From positions 61,017,379 through 61,081,378 of the forward strand of contig OZ020615.1 in the NCBI GenBank assembly GCA_963971575.1: DNA of 64,000 bases. The letters run 5' to 3'. This stretch comes from Liopterus haemorrhoidalis (Eukaryota > Arthropoda > Insecta > Coleoptera > Dytiscidae). This document shows, piece after piece, positions 11,340 through 22,539 of the stretch. The notes under the pieces were generated by a model. It searched no databases. It saw only the letters and a list, made by a program, of their open reading frames with translations, and was not told the DNA's origin. The stretch's first letter is position 1. Each line of letters opens with the position of its first letter. The position numbers and the translations under genes are program-made.

Positions 11340-12380
11340 TAGGGCCTACATTTCATTGGCTCTAAGCCTTTTTGTGGGCCGTTTTTTTAAATTTTTTTGC
11401 CGTAAATGTAAAAATTTTAGACCGTAACTCAAAAGTGATGTAAGGCTAGAAATGTATAAGTATATCAATTTTCCAACAAAATAAAAAAAATAAAATAGGG
11501 AATAATTTTTAATTCTGATCAAAAATTTTTTGACTCCGATTTTAGTCAAAATATATTTTTAAGGTGAGGATTATGAAAAAAATATTTAAAAAATACATGT
11601 TTTCCTAGTTATTGAGTTAGGGCCGATTTAGGTCAGTTTTTTGCCTATTATTCCAAAACTTTTGCCCAACCTTAGAAATGGACCAAATTTTATTGATCTA
11701 TGACCAAAAATACATATTTGTACCAATTTTCAATAAAATCAGCCACAAAAAATTTTTGCTTCAAAATCACGATTTTTTTAAGGTCTATTCCTTACGATTT
11801 TTTCGATTTTTGACAATTTTCAAGGGTTTTGGATTACTACCCATACAAAACTTAATAATTGGTTTATTAAAGCCCAATTTTGTTTTTAGATTAAATAATG
11901 TATGAGAATTTTAAAAATTCAAACCGCAGATTCCTTTTCCTTATCATTTTTTTTAGTTAGAATTTATCAAAATTATCGAAAAATAAAAAAAAATGAAAAT
12001 TTTCAAAAAAAAAAAATGTTTCAAAATATGGGTAGAAGTCAATCAGGATCCCAAGATTTCAAAAATTTCAACCGCAGGTCTTTATCGCGTTTCGTTTTTG
12101 AGATACGTTCATGCGAAGATGAATATTTCTATAAAACACACCACATTAAAATTTGTCATAATTTTAAAATACTCTAAACGAATAAGGCCTCAAATTTTTT
12201 CTAAACTAAATAAACTACGAAGAATCCAAAAATTCTAACCACAGGTTGCTATCTCTAACCGTTTTTGAGTTGTGATTTTTATAAATTCACCATTTCCACA
12301 AATGCTAATTTACATCATTAAAACGCGTTAAACGATTAAAGCTTCAAAATTTTTGTAAACTAAATAAACTAAGGAGAAAA
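11340..12380. repeat. AT-rich dispersed repeat R3, copy 1
   Basis: Phrases such as TTCAACCGCAGGTCT, TTTTGAGATACG and ACAATTTTCAAGGGTTTTGG recur, largely inverted, at 20541-21310. Several sub-blocks repeat the motif of a calculation-like string AACCGCAGGT followed by a CGTTTTTGAG element, so the unit itself looks internally repeated. The open frames here are AT-rich chance frames. Confidence 0.55.
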
Positions 12381-13548
12381 TATATATGTACATTGTAGTA
12401 TTTTTTTGTTGTTATTCTTTTATAATACTCTGAAACGAGTACTAACTAAATATGAGACCGACAAATAAAAAGAAAAACAGATATATTCTCTAATGTTATT
12501 CATATATCATGGATAGATTTAGACGGATATAATTCCCTAGTTGCTGATGTCTGTACCAGATAAGGCAAGTAATTGGATTGGAACTAAAAAGGTGGATAGC
12601 TTGTATAAAGTCTATGATCTATCGTTGACTTCAAAGTTTTCGAAATGAAGTCTCGAACAATGTCAAAAAGAAAGCTAAAAATTTTGCAGCATCATTGTCA
12701 TTACTTACATCTTCATATTAAAGATATGTTTATATTTATTCATATTAAAATAAAATTCTGTCTTCCAGCCAGGTGCTGAAACAATATAAATAATAGAATA
12801 ACAACCATCTTGTTAAATTTTAATCCCAAGAGACATGTTAGAAAGTGTCCTTAACCCAAGTGGTTGAACAGGTTTGGGATTACTCAGCAGGGGCTAATTA
12901 TTATCCTCTTAACCTGCCACAATCCCAAACATTGGATCACCTGGTCCAGCCCTGGCACGCGAACACATCTCAATTGGAGTGATTTGGAAAAACCCAGGGA
13001 AATATCATTCTGAAATTTCAGATTGGATGGTATTTCTACATATTATCTTACTCTTTGTCGGTTTAATAATACTGTATTAGGAATGGTTAATGTAAATAAA
13101 GACTTGCTATTTTCCCAGCCTCAACTAGAAGCCATCAATAAAAAAAAAAAAAAAAAACAGACAAACCAGAAGAACGAAAGAAAAAGGGCGAAAGAAGATG
13201 GAAAATTTAAATATTGAGAGATTCTTTTTAATATCTCATCAATTTTATTTTTGAGATTAAAAAAAAAAAAAAAAATACCTAGGCACCATAATTAAATAAA
13301 ATATGAATCCTTAAAAGAAACCTGATTAATCCAGTTACGCCTGATTCACTCTTACCATATCACCCCATATGCCTAGAATGCTTTCCTCCAGATACGTTTT
13401 AAGAGCTTTTTTCTGATAGCACACAATAAATTTAAAAAATAATAATTTTTTTTACGCTACAAAAAAAATTTCGAAAACTTAATCTCATCAAAAATTCTTG
13501 TTGAATTATTCCGGCTCTATCAATGTACGATAATGAGATTTTTTCAGA
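12381..13548. other. Unassigned sequence with one degenerate R1 copy
   Basis: About 12840-13020 resembles repeat R1 (TTTGGAAAAACCCAGGGAAA). A-runs at about 13140 and 13260. No gene seen. Confidence 0.35.
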
Positions 13549-14340
13549 TTTTTAGATTGGTTCTTTTGGGGTCCGATTTAGGTCTTCTGGGAAATAGGAT
13601 GGCGGACAAAAGTTATTATGCACATTTTTGGCGAAAATCACATCTAAAAAAATTATTTATACAAAAATAAAAATCAGCTGTGGCCACCACAGGACCGACC
13701 GCCATCACAAAGTACTTGTATAAAATACATTCTAGCAGCAGAGTAGAAATAACTTGGCCCAATATTTTCTAACAGAGATATTATTTATCATGACCATGGA
13801 AACGTTGCATATAAATATGAAAAAATAGATACTTAAAAATATTTCGATTTTTTTTCTAAATTATTTCGTTTTATCAAAAAATTGGTCACATAAAAGTTGT
13901 TAGTTATTACTTTTATAGCAACTTTTGTAGAATATTTTTTTCCGAAATTTTTTTGTGTTATGAAATATTCGCAAAAATCTTAAAATCGACACGAATAAAC
14001 TCCCATTTTTAGTCAACCGATTTTTACCAAAAGTTGAACAACTTGTGCCATTGATGTCAAAAGCTTAAATATGAAGTTTCATAAAAATCCTTATAGCCGA
14101 ATTTGCTCTGCACGTGTACACAGACCGACAGACAGACAGACAGACAGACAGACAGGCAGACAGACAAGACAGACAGACAAAACAGACAGACAGACACACC
14201 ATCAGACATCATGCTAAAAATAGTCAAAACGTTATGTACCTCAATTCGTGGAGATCCATCGAAATCTCGAAATGTCAAAACTTGTCAAGGGTTGGTTATG
14301 GAAAAATAAAATAATGTCTACTGCGATCTTTATATAACAA
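13549..14340 (+). mobile_element. Helentron/DINE-like nonautonomous repeat with CAGA microsatellite (family H1, copy 1)
   Basis: The family is defined by CAGCTGTGGCCACCACAGGA, then AGCAGCAGAGTAGAAATAAC, GACCATGGAAACGTTGCATA, GAATTTGCTCTGCACGTG, a (CAGA)n tract at about 14125-14205, and GGAGATCCATCGAAATCTCG. Other copies are at 29578 and 51650. A tetranucleotide tract near one end is typical of DINE-1/Helentron-associated elements; that assignment is inferred. Small frames across the tract are microsatellite artefacts. Confidence 0.7.
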
Positions 14341-16375
14341 TATAAACTTATGACATAAAACAACAGTGATGACAGTTAATTAATTCTAAAGCTTGCAGTA
14401 GACATTATTTCATTTTTCCATAGCCAACCCTTAAGTAATTACTTATTGAACTCATGGTATATGTTGGCGGTCGGTAAAAATGATTTATACAGAAATAAAA
14501 ATGTGTTGGTTTATCTAGGCATTAAGAAGTTTTATTTGGTACCCCACTCAAAAAAAAAATTTTTTTTTTTTGTTAAATACATATTTGTTTATATTCTTCC
14601 CGAGATGTGTTTTTTAAACTCTCTATAGATTTCCAATATGTGGATTAAAGAATTGTACAATTAATTGCAAGCCAAATTTCAACTTTTTAGGTCCAGCCGT
14701 TTGGCCTCAATTTCTAACAGTCAAGCAGATGAGTTACGTTATAAGAATTTTTGTCATACTTATGAAACACTACCTATTTAAAAAAATATATTTATGATTA
14801 ATATGAATTTTATATTGAATAATCAAAATCTGATATTGGCAAAAAATAATTGCTCTTAATTTGTTTGCAAAATTTTTACTTGCAATTTTTTGTGTATTTC
14901 TATATTTAATATATTTGAAAATTAATAATAATGAGTTTAGAAGTACAATAGCCATTTAGTACATTTATGTCCCATTATGAATAATTATTAGCAATTATGA
15001 GCAATTTACATATTGCACAGACACAATTTTACTTCCTTTTAATGAGTGTGCTGCCAATGTAAGGTGCATGTCTCTACAGTAGTTCTCAAAATGTTCCAAA
15101 ATGTCACCTTTAATTGACTTCGCAGAATATGCTGATAATAATAATTGCTTTCCAGGATATTAATCTTAAATTTAATGGATACATAAAAAGTACAATTTTC
15201 AACAGTTGATTATCCAAGAAAAAAATAATAAGAAATAGAAAGACCTGATCGCGCAGAAGAACTTTATAGCTAAAAAAATTGAGGACGATACCAAAAAAAG
15301 GAAACCGAATCAAAGTGGTAGCAAAAAAAGGAAGACAGTTCTAAAAAAGACAGGAATAAGTTTCGAAATTGCCCAATTCATTTTCGCAATCGTAATTTAT
15401 TCATACAATATTTAGTTTTCCAAAATATATCCTTACCTACCAATATTCAGACACTTCTTGCTACTAACTCTCTAGATATTTATACAATTATTTATAACTA
15501 TATTAAAGTAAAAAATATGAAATTATAAATGTAATTTTAGAAACCTGTAATGTATTTATTATATCTGGTTAAGAGCCAAAGCTGCTAAAGCCAACAAATA
15601 AAAGGAAAAAAAAAAATCGAAATCAACAGGTAAAAAGTTTGCGCCGTCCACGCAATTGCGCCTGTGGTGGACACCGCTTTCGCAACGCCTTACGGGACTG
15701 ATCTGGGACAAAACAAAAATTCTGTAATCGCATCAATTTCTTTCGTGTGTTAATTTAAGGATTAAGGGCTTTCATTTAATACTCAAAATAAAAAAATATA
15801 TAGATATTTTTTAAAAAATAATAAACTATTTTTTTACTATTCTGGTTTCAACCCCTGTTAGTCTTGGGTTGTGAGAAAATATTATGTTTTAAATTATTTT
15901 CCACAAGTACTACTTTAAATAGATTTTCATTTTCTGGGATTTTTAGACCAGCCCCTCTGGATTATAAGGTATGAGAAAATACATAATTAGAAATTACTTT
16001 CGACAAGAATCGACTTTCAATGTATTTTTTCATTGATTTATTATCTTAGTTTGCGCTTCAAGATATTTCATTTGATACCCCACAATAAATGTTAAATTAT
16101 TCCTGTTCACATCATTGTGCATTAGTCAGTTTTTTTTTCAGATTTCGAAACCAATCTCTTAGTTTAAGGGTTACTTTTCATCTGTTAATCAACGTATCAA
16201 AAGTTATTATTATTATTTTATTTATTTTACATCAGCCTATTTCTGCGACTGTGAAAATTTTTGATGGTTTTCAAAAATTTTATTTTAATTTTATTTTTTG
16301 CGCCATAACAAAAATCGCGTTAATTTTTTTTTAAATATAATTTTGCTCGTAATATATATGTTCATTTGATACTTT
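14341..16375. other. AT-rich sequence with an H2 fragment
   Basis: About 14465-14720 is a degraded H2 copy (ACATATTTGTTTATATTCTT, GCCAAATTTCAACTTTTTAG, GCCGTTTGGCC). About 15630-15700 is a short GC-richer stretch (GCGCCGTCCACGCAATTGCG). The rest shows no gene or clear element. Confidence 0.4.
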
Positions 16376-16622
16376 CCTCAAAATTTTTTATTTTATTTAT
16401 TTTACATCGGCCTATTTCTATGACGAGGCTAATCGCCGATGTCAGGGGGCGAGCTCCTACAACTAGATGAGGGGTGAATGATTGTGGAAATGGGAGTAAC
16501 GTTAACATATTATTCTCGCTCGAATAACTTTCAACGGAGACTTGAACTAGCAACCTCACAATTCAGACTGTGTTAACTAATGAGAACTGCAAGATTTAAC
16601 GAGCTCGGTACTCCATTGGCAA
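16376..16622 (-). mobile_element. tRNA-derived SINE (family S1), minus orientation
   Basis: Left end is the tail (TTTTATTTATTTTACATCGG), then GAGCTCCTACAACTAGATGA. The right end is a tRNA-like head whose reverse complement reads AGTCTGAATTGTGAGGTTGC then AGTTCAAGTCTCC. A tail-only fragment lies at about 16205-16250. Confidence 0.75.
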
Positions 16623-16639
16623 CGTATCAAAAGCTTTCA

Positions 16640-16925
16640 ATTGAAACCCCGGTCCAAATATTTTTTTAAAAAATTACGTCAAACTGTTCTATTTATTTAT
16701 GTGTATGTATTTGAGTAAGGATATTTTTTTCTCTAAATATCAGTATATTTAGCCGTTTGCCCACAAAGTTCACCATACAAACAGTTAGTTAGTTAAAATT
16801 TTTGGTACACAGCAATAATGGTTATATGTGCTTAACGCAGCTCATCGTTATCATATAGCAAGAAAAACAGATAAACAGATAGACAGAGATATACACATAA
16901 AACAATATGTATACGGTTTTCTTGG
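16640..16925 (+). repeat. Degraded H2 family fragment
   Basis: Retains a diverged CAGATAAACAGATAGACAGA tract, then ATATGTATACGGTTTTCTTG. Weak but consistent with family H2. Confidence 0.4.
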
Positions 16926-17164
16926 TTTAACTACGAAATCCTAAAAAAGTTACATAATTTTCTAAATTTCTCTTTGCATAATTTTTTAATATTTGACTAG
17001 ACCAGAATAATATTAGCCATTAAAAATTACTAAAATTAAAATAACTCCAAACGATAATAATCACTGTTAAAATAATCGAGTAATCATTAGGTACTCAAAT
17101 AGTAATTTAACTAACTGCCCACATTTGTAATGAGAGACAGTTAGCTAATTTACCTATGCAATAT

Positions 17165-17350
17165 GCAATGTGTAGACATTGCACTGTCCGAGTCAGGTTG
17201 GTGGCTGGTGATAGTTAGTAGTCAGCAGCTAACCAGTGGCTAGTGGTGGTAGACTAGACGCTCTGACGTAGACGACGGACGAAGACAGTCTGTCCTGTCG
17301 AGCTTAATCCTGGCTGCAGACTTACAGACGGACAGGCTGGAGCGTGCTTC
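17165..17350. other. Non-repetitive GC-richer segment
   Basis: GC-richer stretch with CTGACGTAGACGACGGACGA and related GAC-rich runs between AT-rich flanks. No terminal repeats, second copy or coding frame seen. It could be a promoter/5' exon or a conserved regulatory block. It lies about 15 kb upstream of the first visible Hox3 exon; a link is speculation. Confidence 0.25.
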
Positions 17351-17500
17351 GTGTTTATGATATTAGGCAATACAATGGTTACTTAAGGGATTACAATTAT
17401 TATTTGGTTAGATATGAGTCTACTGGTGTTAAGAATATAATTTATGACCTTTATATATCATTTATATTTAAATAATATATTAATATACGGTTATTTTTAT

Positions 17501-17967
17501 CAGGGCTTCGAACCGTTATTTTTTTCGTTTCGGTTTTCGTTACGGTTCAATTAAAAAAATATATATCGGTTCGGTTCCGGTTTTCGTTCCGGCAAAAATA
17601 ACGGTTTTTTTCGGTTTTCGGTTCAGTTCCGAGCCGAGTGATAAATTTTTAAATGCTTTTATTTGTATTAGAAATTTATTTTCTACTATAATTTAGGTCT
17701 ACCAAGGTCGCTGCCAGAGGGGGGGGTCTGGGCTCTTCCGAAATAATAGTAACGCATTATTTAAAAAATTACGAATTACGATTTTTTTCTGCTCATCAGT
17801 TTAAAAATTAATCTTAAATAAAATGTATTTTATATTCACTCACATAAACATTATCTGAACCGAAATAAACCGATATTTTTTTCGGTTCAGTTCCGGTTTT
17901 CGTTCCGACAAAAATAACGGTTTTTTTCGGTTTTCGGTTTTCGATTCAGTTCCGGTTCGAAGCCCTG
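17501..17967. mobile_element. hAT MITE, CAGGGCTTCGAACCG family, copy 1
   Basis: Begins CAGGGCTTCGAACCG and ends CGGTTCGAAGCCCTG. Flanked by perfect 8-bp duplications ATTTTTAT (17493-17500 and 17968-17975). Interior consists of CGGTTTTCGTTCCGGC-like runs. TIRs with CAG ends plus an 8-bp duplication place it in the hAT superfamily. Two more copies at 57524 and 60802. Confidence 0.92.
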
Positions 17968-18102
17968 ATTTTTATATTAAAAATAATATAAAAAAACTTT
18001 ATCATAGATTGCAGTTTTTAGTTAACTTTTGTTATTTTTTTATTTAATTTACAACTCAACAACTAAGGTTATTAGCACCAGATATATTAGGATTATTACA
18101 TT

Positions 18103-18386
18103 CAGAGCCGTACTAACTCTGATGAGTCGTCTGATTAGGGGCGCAAGACCTACTGAGGGGCGCCATCGTGTGTTTTCTTTTATTTTGGTCATCATTTGTA
18201 GTGTAAAAGTGAGGACTTTTTTTAGATCTTAGCTTGTATTTTGAAAGTGAGGACCTTTTTTTTGGTCATGACTTGTAATTTGAAAGTGAGGACCGTTTTT
18301 TTTTTAGGTCATCACTTTTTCACCTATGCAGAGGGTGCTATTTTAATTAATTTGCCAAGGGCGCGAAAAACATTGCTACGGCTCTG
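18103..18386. mobile_element. hAT-type MITE, CAGAGCCGTA family
   Basis: Ends CAGAGCCGTA and TACGGCTCTG. Flanking 8-mers ATTACATT and ATAACATT differ at one base. Interior carries repeated phrases of the type AAAGTGAGGACCTTTTTTTT. A truncated relative starts at 34750. Confidence 0.75.
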
Positions 18387-18420
18387 ATAACATTAATAAT
18401 ATAATAAATTATACGAGGAG

Positions 18421-19510
18421 TGTTAAGTGACTTCGAAATCACGATTTTTTATTTTCCAAAATGCGACTGATTTTTCAACATAGTCTCCTTTTAGCACGAT
18501 ACATTTTTCACAACGATATTCTAACTTCTTAGCTTTCCAAAAAGTACGGACTCTCCAATTCTGGAAAATAGTCTTATTCCAGCAATAATCTACTTGCTCA
18601 ATGCGATTTTTTTTTAGCAAGCCATTTCTCCATGTTTGAAAACTAGACCGGGAGCTCATGACATTTTTGGTCTCCGATTTCATACAGCATGCCTTTTGGA
18701 GGAGAGAATATTTACCCTGTGAGAACAAAAAAGGGATGGTACTAAACCCCTGCACGCTTTCCGGTCATAGGGAAAATTGCATTTCCACTTGCACTTAATT
18801 TTTGTGTTTTTCTCTGATTTAATATTGCTTGCCCTTTTGTCAAAAGAAAGTTATAACAAATTTAAAGTCTTTTAATTATAGGCATGCTGTATGAAAACGC
18901 GGAAAATCATATTTTTTTAATTACAAGATCACATGACCGTTTGAGCCCTTTGGGACCCTCCGAATCGCATGCATATATTTAAAAGACTTTAAATTTGTTA
19001 TAACTTTCTTTTGACAAAAGGGCAAGCAATATTAAATCAGAGAAAAGCACAAAAATTTTGTGTTTAAGTGGAAATGCAATTTTCCCTATGACCGGAAAGC
19101 GTGCAGGGTTTTAGTACCATCCCTTTTTTGTTGTCACAGGGTAAATATTCTCTCCTCCAAAAGGCATGCTGTATGAAATCGGAGACCAAAAAATGGCATG
19201 AGCTCCCGGTCTAAACAGAAAGAAGACGCAAGGGGGGGGGGGGGGGAGATCTTGAGAATAGGGTGGATGAGGAAGCAATTCGTAGCGCAATTCGAATAAT
19301 TTGGCCATGGCAGTTCCGGAAGAGCGAGCTAATGCATTGTCATGGTGGAATAGAACTTTTTTCTTCACTAAATGAGGCTTTTTCATCAATTCGGCTAAAT
19401 GTTGTCCTGTGATCGTTTCCCCTTTTTCAAGATAGATGAAAATTATGCCTTTCGTATCCCAGAAAATCGTAGCCATTACCTTTCCGGCCGACGGAACCAA
19501 TCTCTCTATT
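18421..19510 (-). mobile_element. 5'-truncated mariner transposon with a nested MITE
   Basis: On the minus strand, 19500 down to about 19212 encodes SAGKVMATIFWDTKGIIFIY, then KKVLFHHDNALARSSG and ELLPHPPYSQDLPPP. This is the mariner catalytic core, with the second Asp in HHDNA. After an interruption at 18646-19211 the frame resumes and ends KCIVLKGDYVEK, the mariner C-terminus. The left TIR starts CGAGGAGTGTTAAGTGACTT after TA at 18424-18425. The 5' third and right TIR are missing. A 15-G run (19232-19246) has expanded inside the core. Confidence 0.85.
18646..19211. mobile_element. Long-arm TA-site MITE inserted in the mariner
   Basis: Arms of about 235 bp at each end are near-perfect reverse complements (GACCGGGAGCTCATG and CATGAGCTCCCGGTC). 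TA duplications lie at 18644-18645 and 19212-19213. Removing the element rejoins the mariner frame. The central spacer is about 100 bp. Tc1/mariner superfamily by target site; no coding capacity. Confidence 0.85.
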
Positions 19511-20540
19511 GGTCTTCATCGGTGTTGTACTCTTTTTGACTTAAACTTAAAACTTAAAACTTCATTATAGATATAGTCAAGTCTGCTACGTTTTTAGTCC
19601 TTAATCAGCCCTTAAAAGTTTCATTTTTGTTGGTGATAATTTTATACTTCTCAGACAATTTTTATTTTTGTTGGAAGCGAATTTATTGATGGACGTAATA
19701 ATTGCGTTAATCGGATTGATTTAATATTCCAAAAACTGGTGGCCTGTTTCTTTATTATTTTTGTCTTCATCTACTCCAATACTCGGATCTCAGGACTCAG
19801 TCTTGAGAGAGATAAAGATTAGAATGCCAATTCCCCATTAACGCATTTAAAAAAGATACTTCTATTTAATATAATATTTAATATAGTATATCAGTCTATT
19901 TTGCCTATCATCAAGTAGGTAGGTATGTTATCAATAAATAAAAGTAAAAGTACACAAAGAAATCCCAAAAAATATATTTTCAGGACAGGTAATACCAAAC
20001 ACGTTCTGATTACTATCAAAAACATGTGTCATCTAGCAATATGCAGTTCATATTTGACCTTTGAACACCTCAAATATGAAGAACATTTGAAAAAAGTGTA
20101 AGGTCAAACTGTGTTCCCTGATGCACTTGACTTGAGGTGATAATGTATGTATTTTTGGCAGGAATGTCCGTTCGTCCGTCCGTCCTTCCTCTGTATGTCC
20201 GGTGACAGATATCGGAATTCCCAGACTATCGGTCGAGTGACTTTTGACAGGTGATGTGTGATTTGACAGACTGTCAATCAACAGTTTTAGTTTAAACACA
20301 TTTTCAATATTGAGGTTATTAATTATTTTTGTTAGAACAATACGGTTAACAGCTTTTAAAATTATTCACATAATAGAATTAAATTAAAAACGATAACAAA
20401 AATACCTGGGTCGTCCTCAAAGTAAAGAAGGTTTCGATATTAGCAACAATTTCGATAATGCATTTCAATGAATATGATGTTAATATCAATGGCGTATACA
20501 GGACTCATGGTAGGTGGGGGGGGGCATTTATGATGTTATC
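19511..20540. other. Unassigned sequence
   Basis: No gene or full element. A GTCC/GTCY-rich patch at about 20163-20200 may be a fragment of the H1/H2-type repeats. Confidence 0.35.
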
Positions 20541-21310
20541 TGTAAGATGGATCATGGCAAACTACACCGCAATATTTTAATTTTTCAATTTTTTTTTTCG
20601 ACATTAAAAAATATTTAACTTAAAAACAATAAAATATAGGGACCTGTGGTTTGAATTTTTGAAATCTACAGACCTTTTTCTACCTAGATAAAAAATAGGG
20701 ACCTCCCTAGTTAACGCCTTTTTGATCCGTGAAGTTTTGAAAATTAGTAAATATGCCATTTTCGAAAGACCGTATCTCAGAATCTACATAAGATAGTGAT
20801 TTGCGGTTGAAATTTTTGAAATCCTTGGGTTCTAAAGGGCCTTAGGACTTATTTTGAAACAATTCCCAAACAAAAAATTTTTTTGCAAAATTTTAATTTC
20901 TCAATTTTTGTTTGAAATTTCAATAAATCATAACTTTAAAACAACAAAATATAAAGAACTGCGGTTTGAATTTTTCAAATATTTGTATATTGTTTAGTCT
21001 AGAAAAAAATTGGGGCCTTAATAACCCAACTTTAACAATAAATATGAATCGTCAAACAAAACCTTTGAAAATGGCCTAAAATCAAAAAAATCGTAAGGGG
21101 TACGATTACAATTACGATTTTTTCGATTTTTGCCCATTTTCAAGGGTTTAGCTTACCCAGTCGTATAAGTTCAAAAAATTGGGTGTTTAAGACCTTATTT
21201 TTTTTCTAGACTAAACAAGACACAAAGGTTTAATATATTTAAACCGCAGGTCTCTATCTTTTACCGTTTTCAAAATAGAATTTTTTGAAATTTTGAAAAA
21301 AAAAATGAAA
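20541..21310. repeat. AT-rich dispersed repeat R3, copy 2
   Basis: Largely inverted relative to 11340-12380. Shares GCGGTTGAAATTTTTGAAAT, ACCGTATCTCAGAATC-type phrases and CATTTTCAAGGGTTTAG. Several internal sub-units repeat a GCGGTTTGAATTTTT block. Confidence 0.55.
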
Positions 21311-21313
21311 AAG

Positions 21314-21356
21314 TTACGTTAAGTTAAGTTAAGTTAAGTTAAGTTAAGTTAAGTTA
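21314..21356. repeat. (TTAAG)n pentanucleotide tract
   Basis: About eight uninterrupted TTAAG units. This is not the arthropod telomere unit TTAGG. Confidence 0.9.
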
Positions 21357-21439
21357 ATGTTACCAAACTAATTCAATATCATTTTCAGTTCCCAAAATAC
21401 CAGTTTCAATTTTGACCTAGGTGAATTTTGAAGGGTGAT

Positions 21440-21610
21440 GGTTTTATTTAATCCTGCTAATGTTAATCCAGATTATCATTAGTAGGATTAACTAGAGCAA
21501 ATCATTTCTTAGTAAAATAGGGTAAATTTTGCAATTCTGAATTGGTATAGTTGGGAAAAACCCAAAAATTTATTGAGAGAAATAATTTCATAAATTTGAA
21601 TCCAAATATT
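21440..21610. repeat. Interspersed repeat R1, copy 2
   Basis: Shares TTGGTATAGTTGGGAAAAAC and a CAGATTATCATTAGTAGGAT block with 10243-10460. Confidence 0.5.
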
Positions 21611-22010
21611 TTTAAATCATAGTTGTATAAGAAGCTTGTCGGCAAAATCTTCAAAATAGACTTAGGGGATACAAGAAACCGACATAAATTTTAAATTTCC
21701 CAAATTAAATTTGAATCTGGGAATAAGTATCTAAAATTCCGGAATATATTTAATTATTTTCATACAAAAATAAACTTGAAAATTTTCATATGCACAGCAA
21801 AAAATTCATAAGTGTAAAATTTGTTTAACATTTGTTAACAAATATAAAATTGACCTAATAAAAATAGTTATAATAAAAAATGGACAAAATAAAAATATAT
21901 CTGAGAACAAAAACGTATAAAGGTTTGGAACAACACACCCAGGAGCTCACAGGCTTGACCCCCCCCCTCCCTAAGAATTATATAAAAATGTGGTGTGTTA
22001 GTGTTTTTAA

Positions 22011-22529
22011 CCCTTTACTGCATGAATTTTTATTTTTGTCTGAAATAATTCATGAGCATTAGGAATTGGTTTTATTGATAGAAAAATTAATTAAAAAAAT
22101 ATATTTAAAATATTAATTATTATTTTTGTCAAAAAATAATAATTAAAATAATAATTTAGGGTTTGTGCCATACATGGATCATTATGATTCTACATTATGT
22201 TACAAAAAAAATGATTCCTTATTATATGCTCGTCAATTGCTAGGTGTTCTTCATTAGGGATTAAAAGCAGTCGCCCTCGAATTTTTGAAAGAAAAGGTCG
22301 TATCTTCTAGTTGTCCTTTCTCAATAAATTCAGAGTTATCGTTGAAGTGCAAATTCTACTTGATATCCTCAAATCTATTGCAGCCCATTAATTGAGATAC
22401 TGCAGGATCCATTGCTATGTATGTGGCATATATGAACATTCATGAAGTAACGTTCTGATTCAGTTTTAAAAGTAAAATAAAAAATAAAAATCGGAATGTG
22501 CCATATATGGCATACTATGCGGTAAAGGG
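22011..22529 (-). mobile_element. piggyBac MITE, copy 1 (inverted)
   Basis: Begins CCCTTTACTGCATG, ends ATGCGGTAAAGGG, and is flanked by TTAA (22007-22010 and 22530-22533), the piggyBac target site. It is the reverse-orientation partner of 24093-24613 and carries the same internal transposase fragment, read on the minus strand. Confidence 0.9.
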
Positions 22530-22539
22530 TTAATGAATA

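Noticed and set aside
14103..14314. Repeated TDRQ / SVCL frames at 14057-14314, 30184-30451 and 51622-51922
   Set aside because: They are translations of a 4-bp microsatellite in all frames; no codon bias or homologue.
19111..19500. Intact transposase
   Set aside because: The frame runs into a nested MITE, has an expanded poly-Pro tract, and lacks the N-terminus and right TIR.
21314..21356. Possible telomere-like repeat
   Set aside because: The unit is TTAAG, not the arthropod TTAGG, and the flanks are ordinary dispersed repeat.
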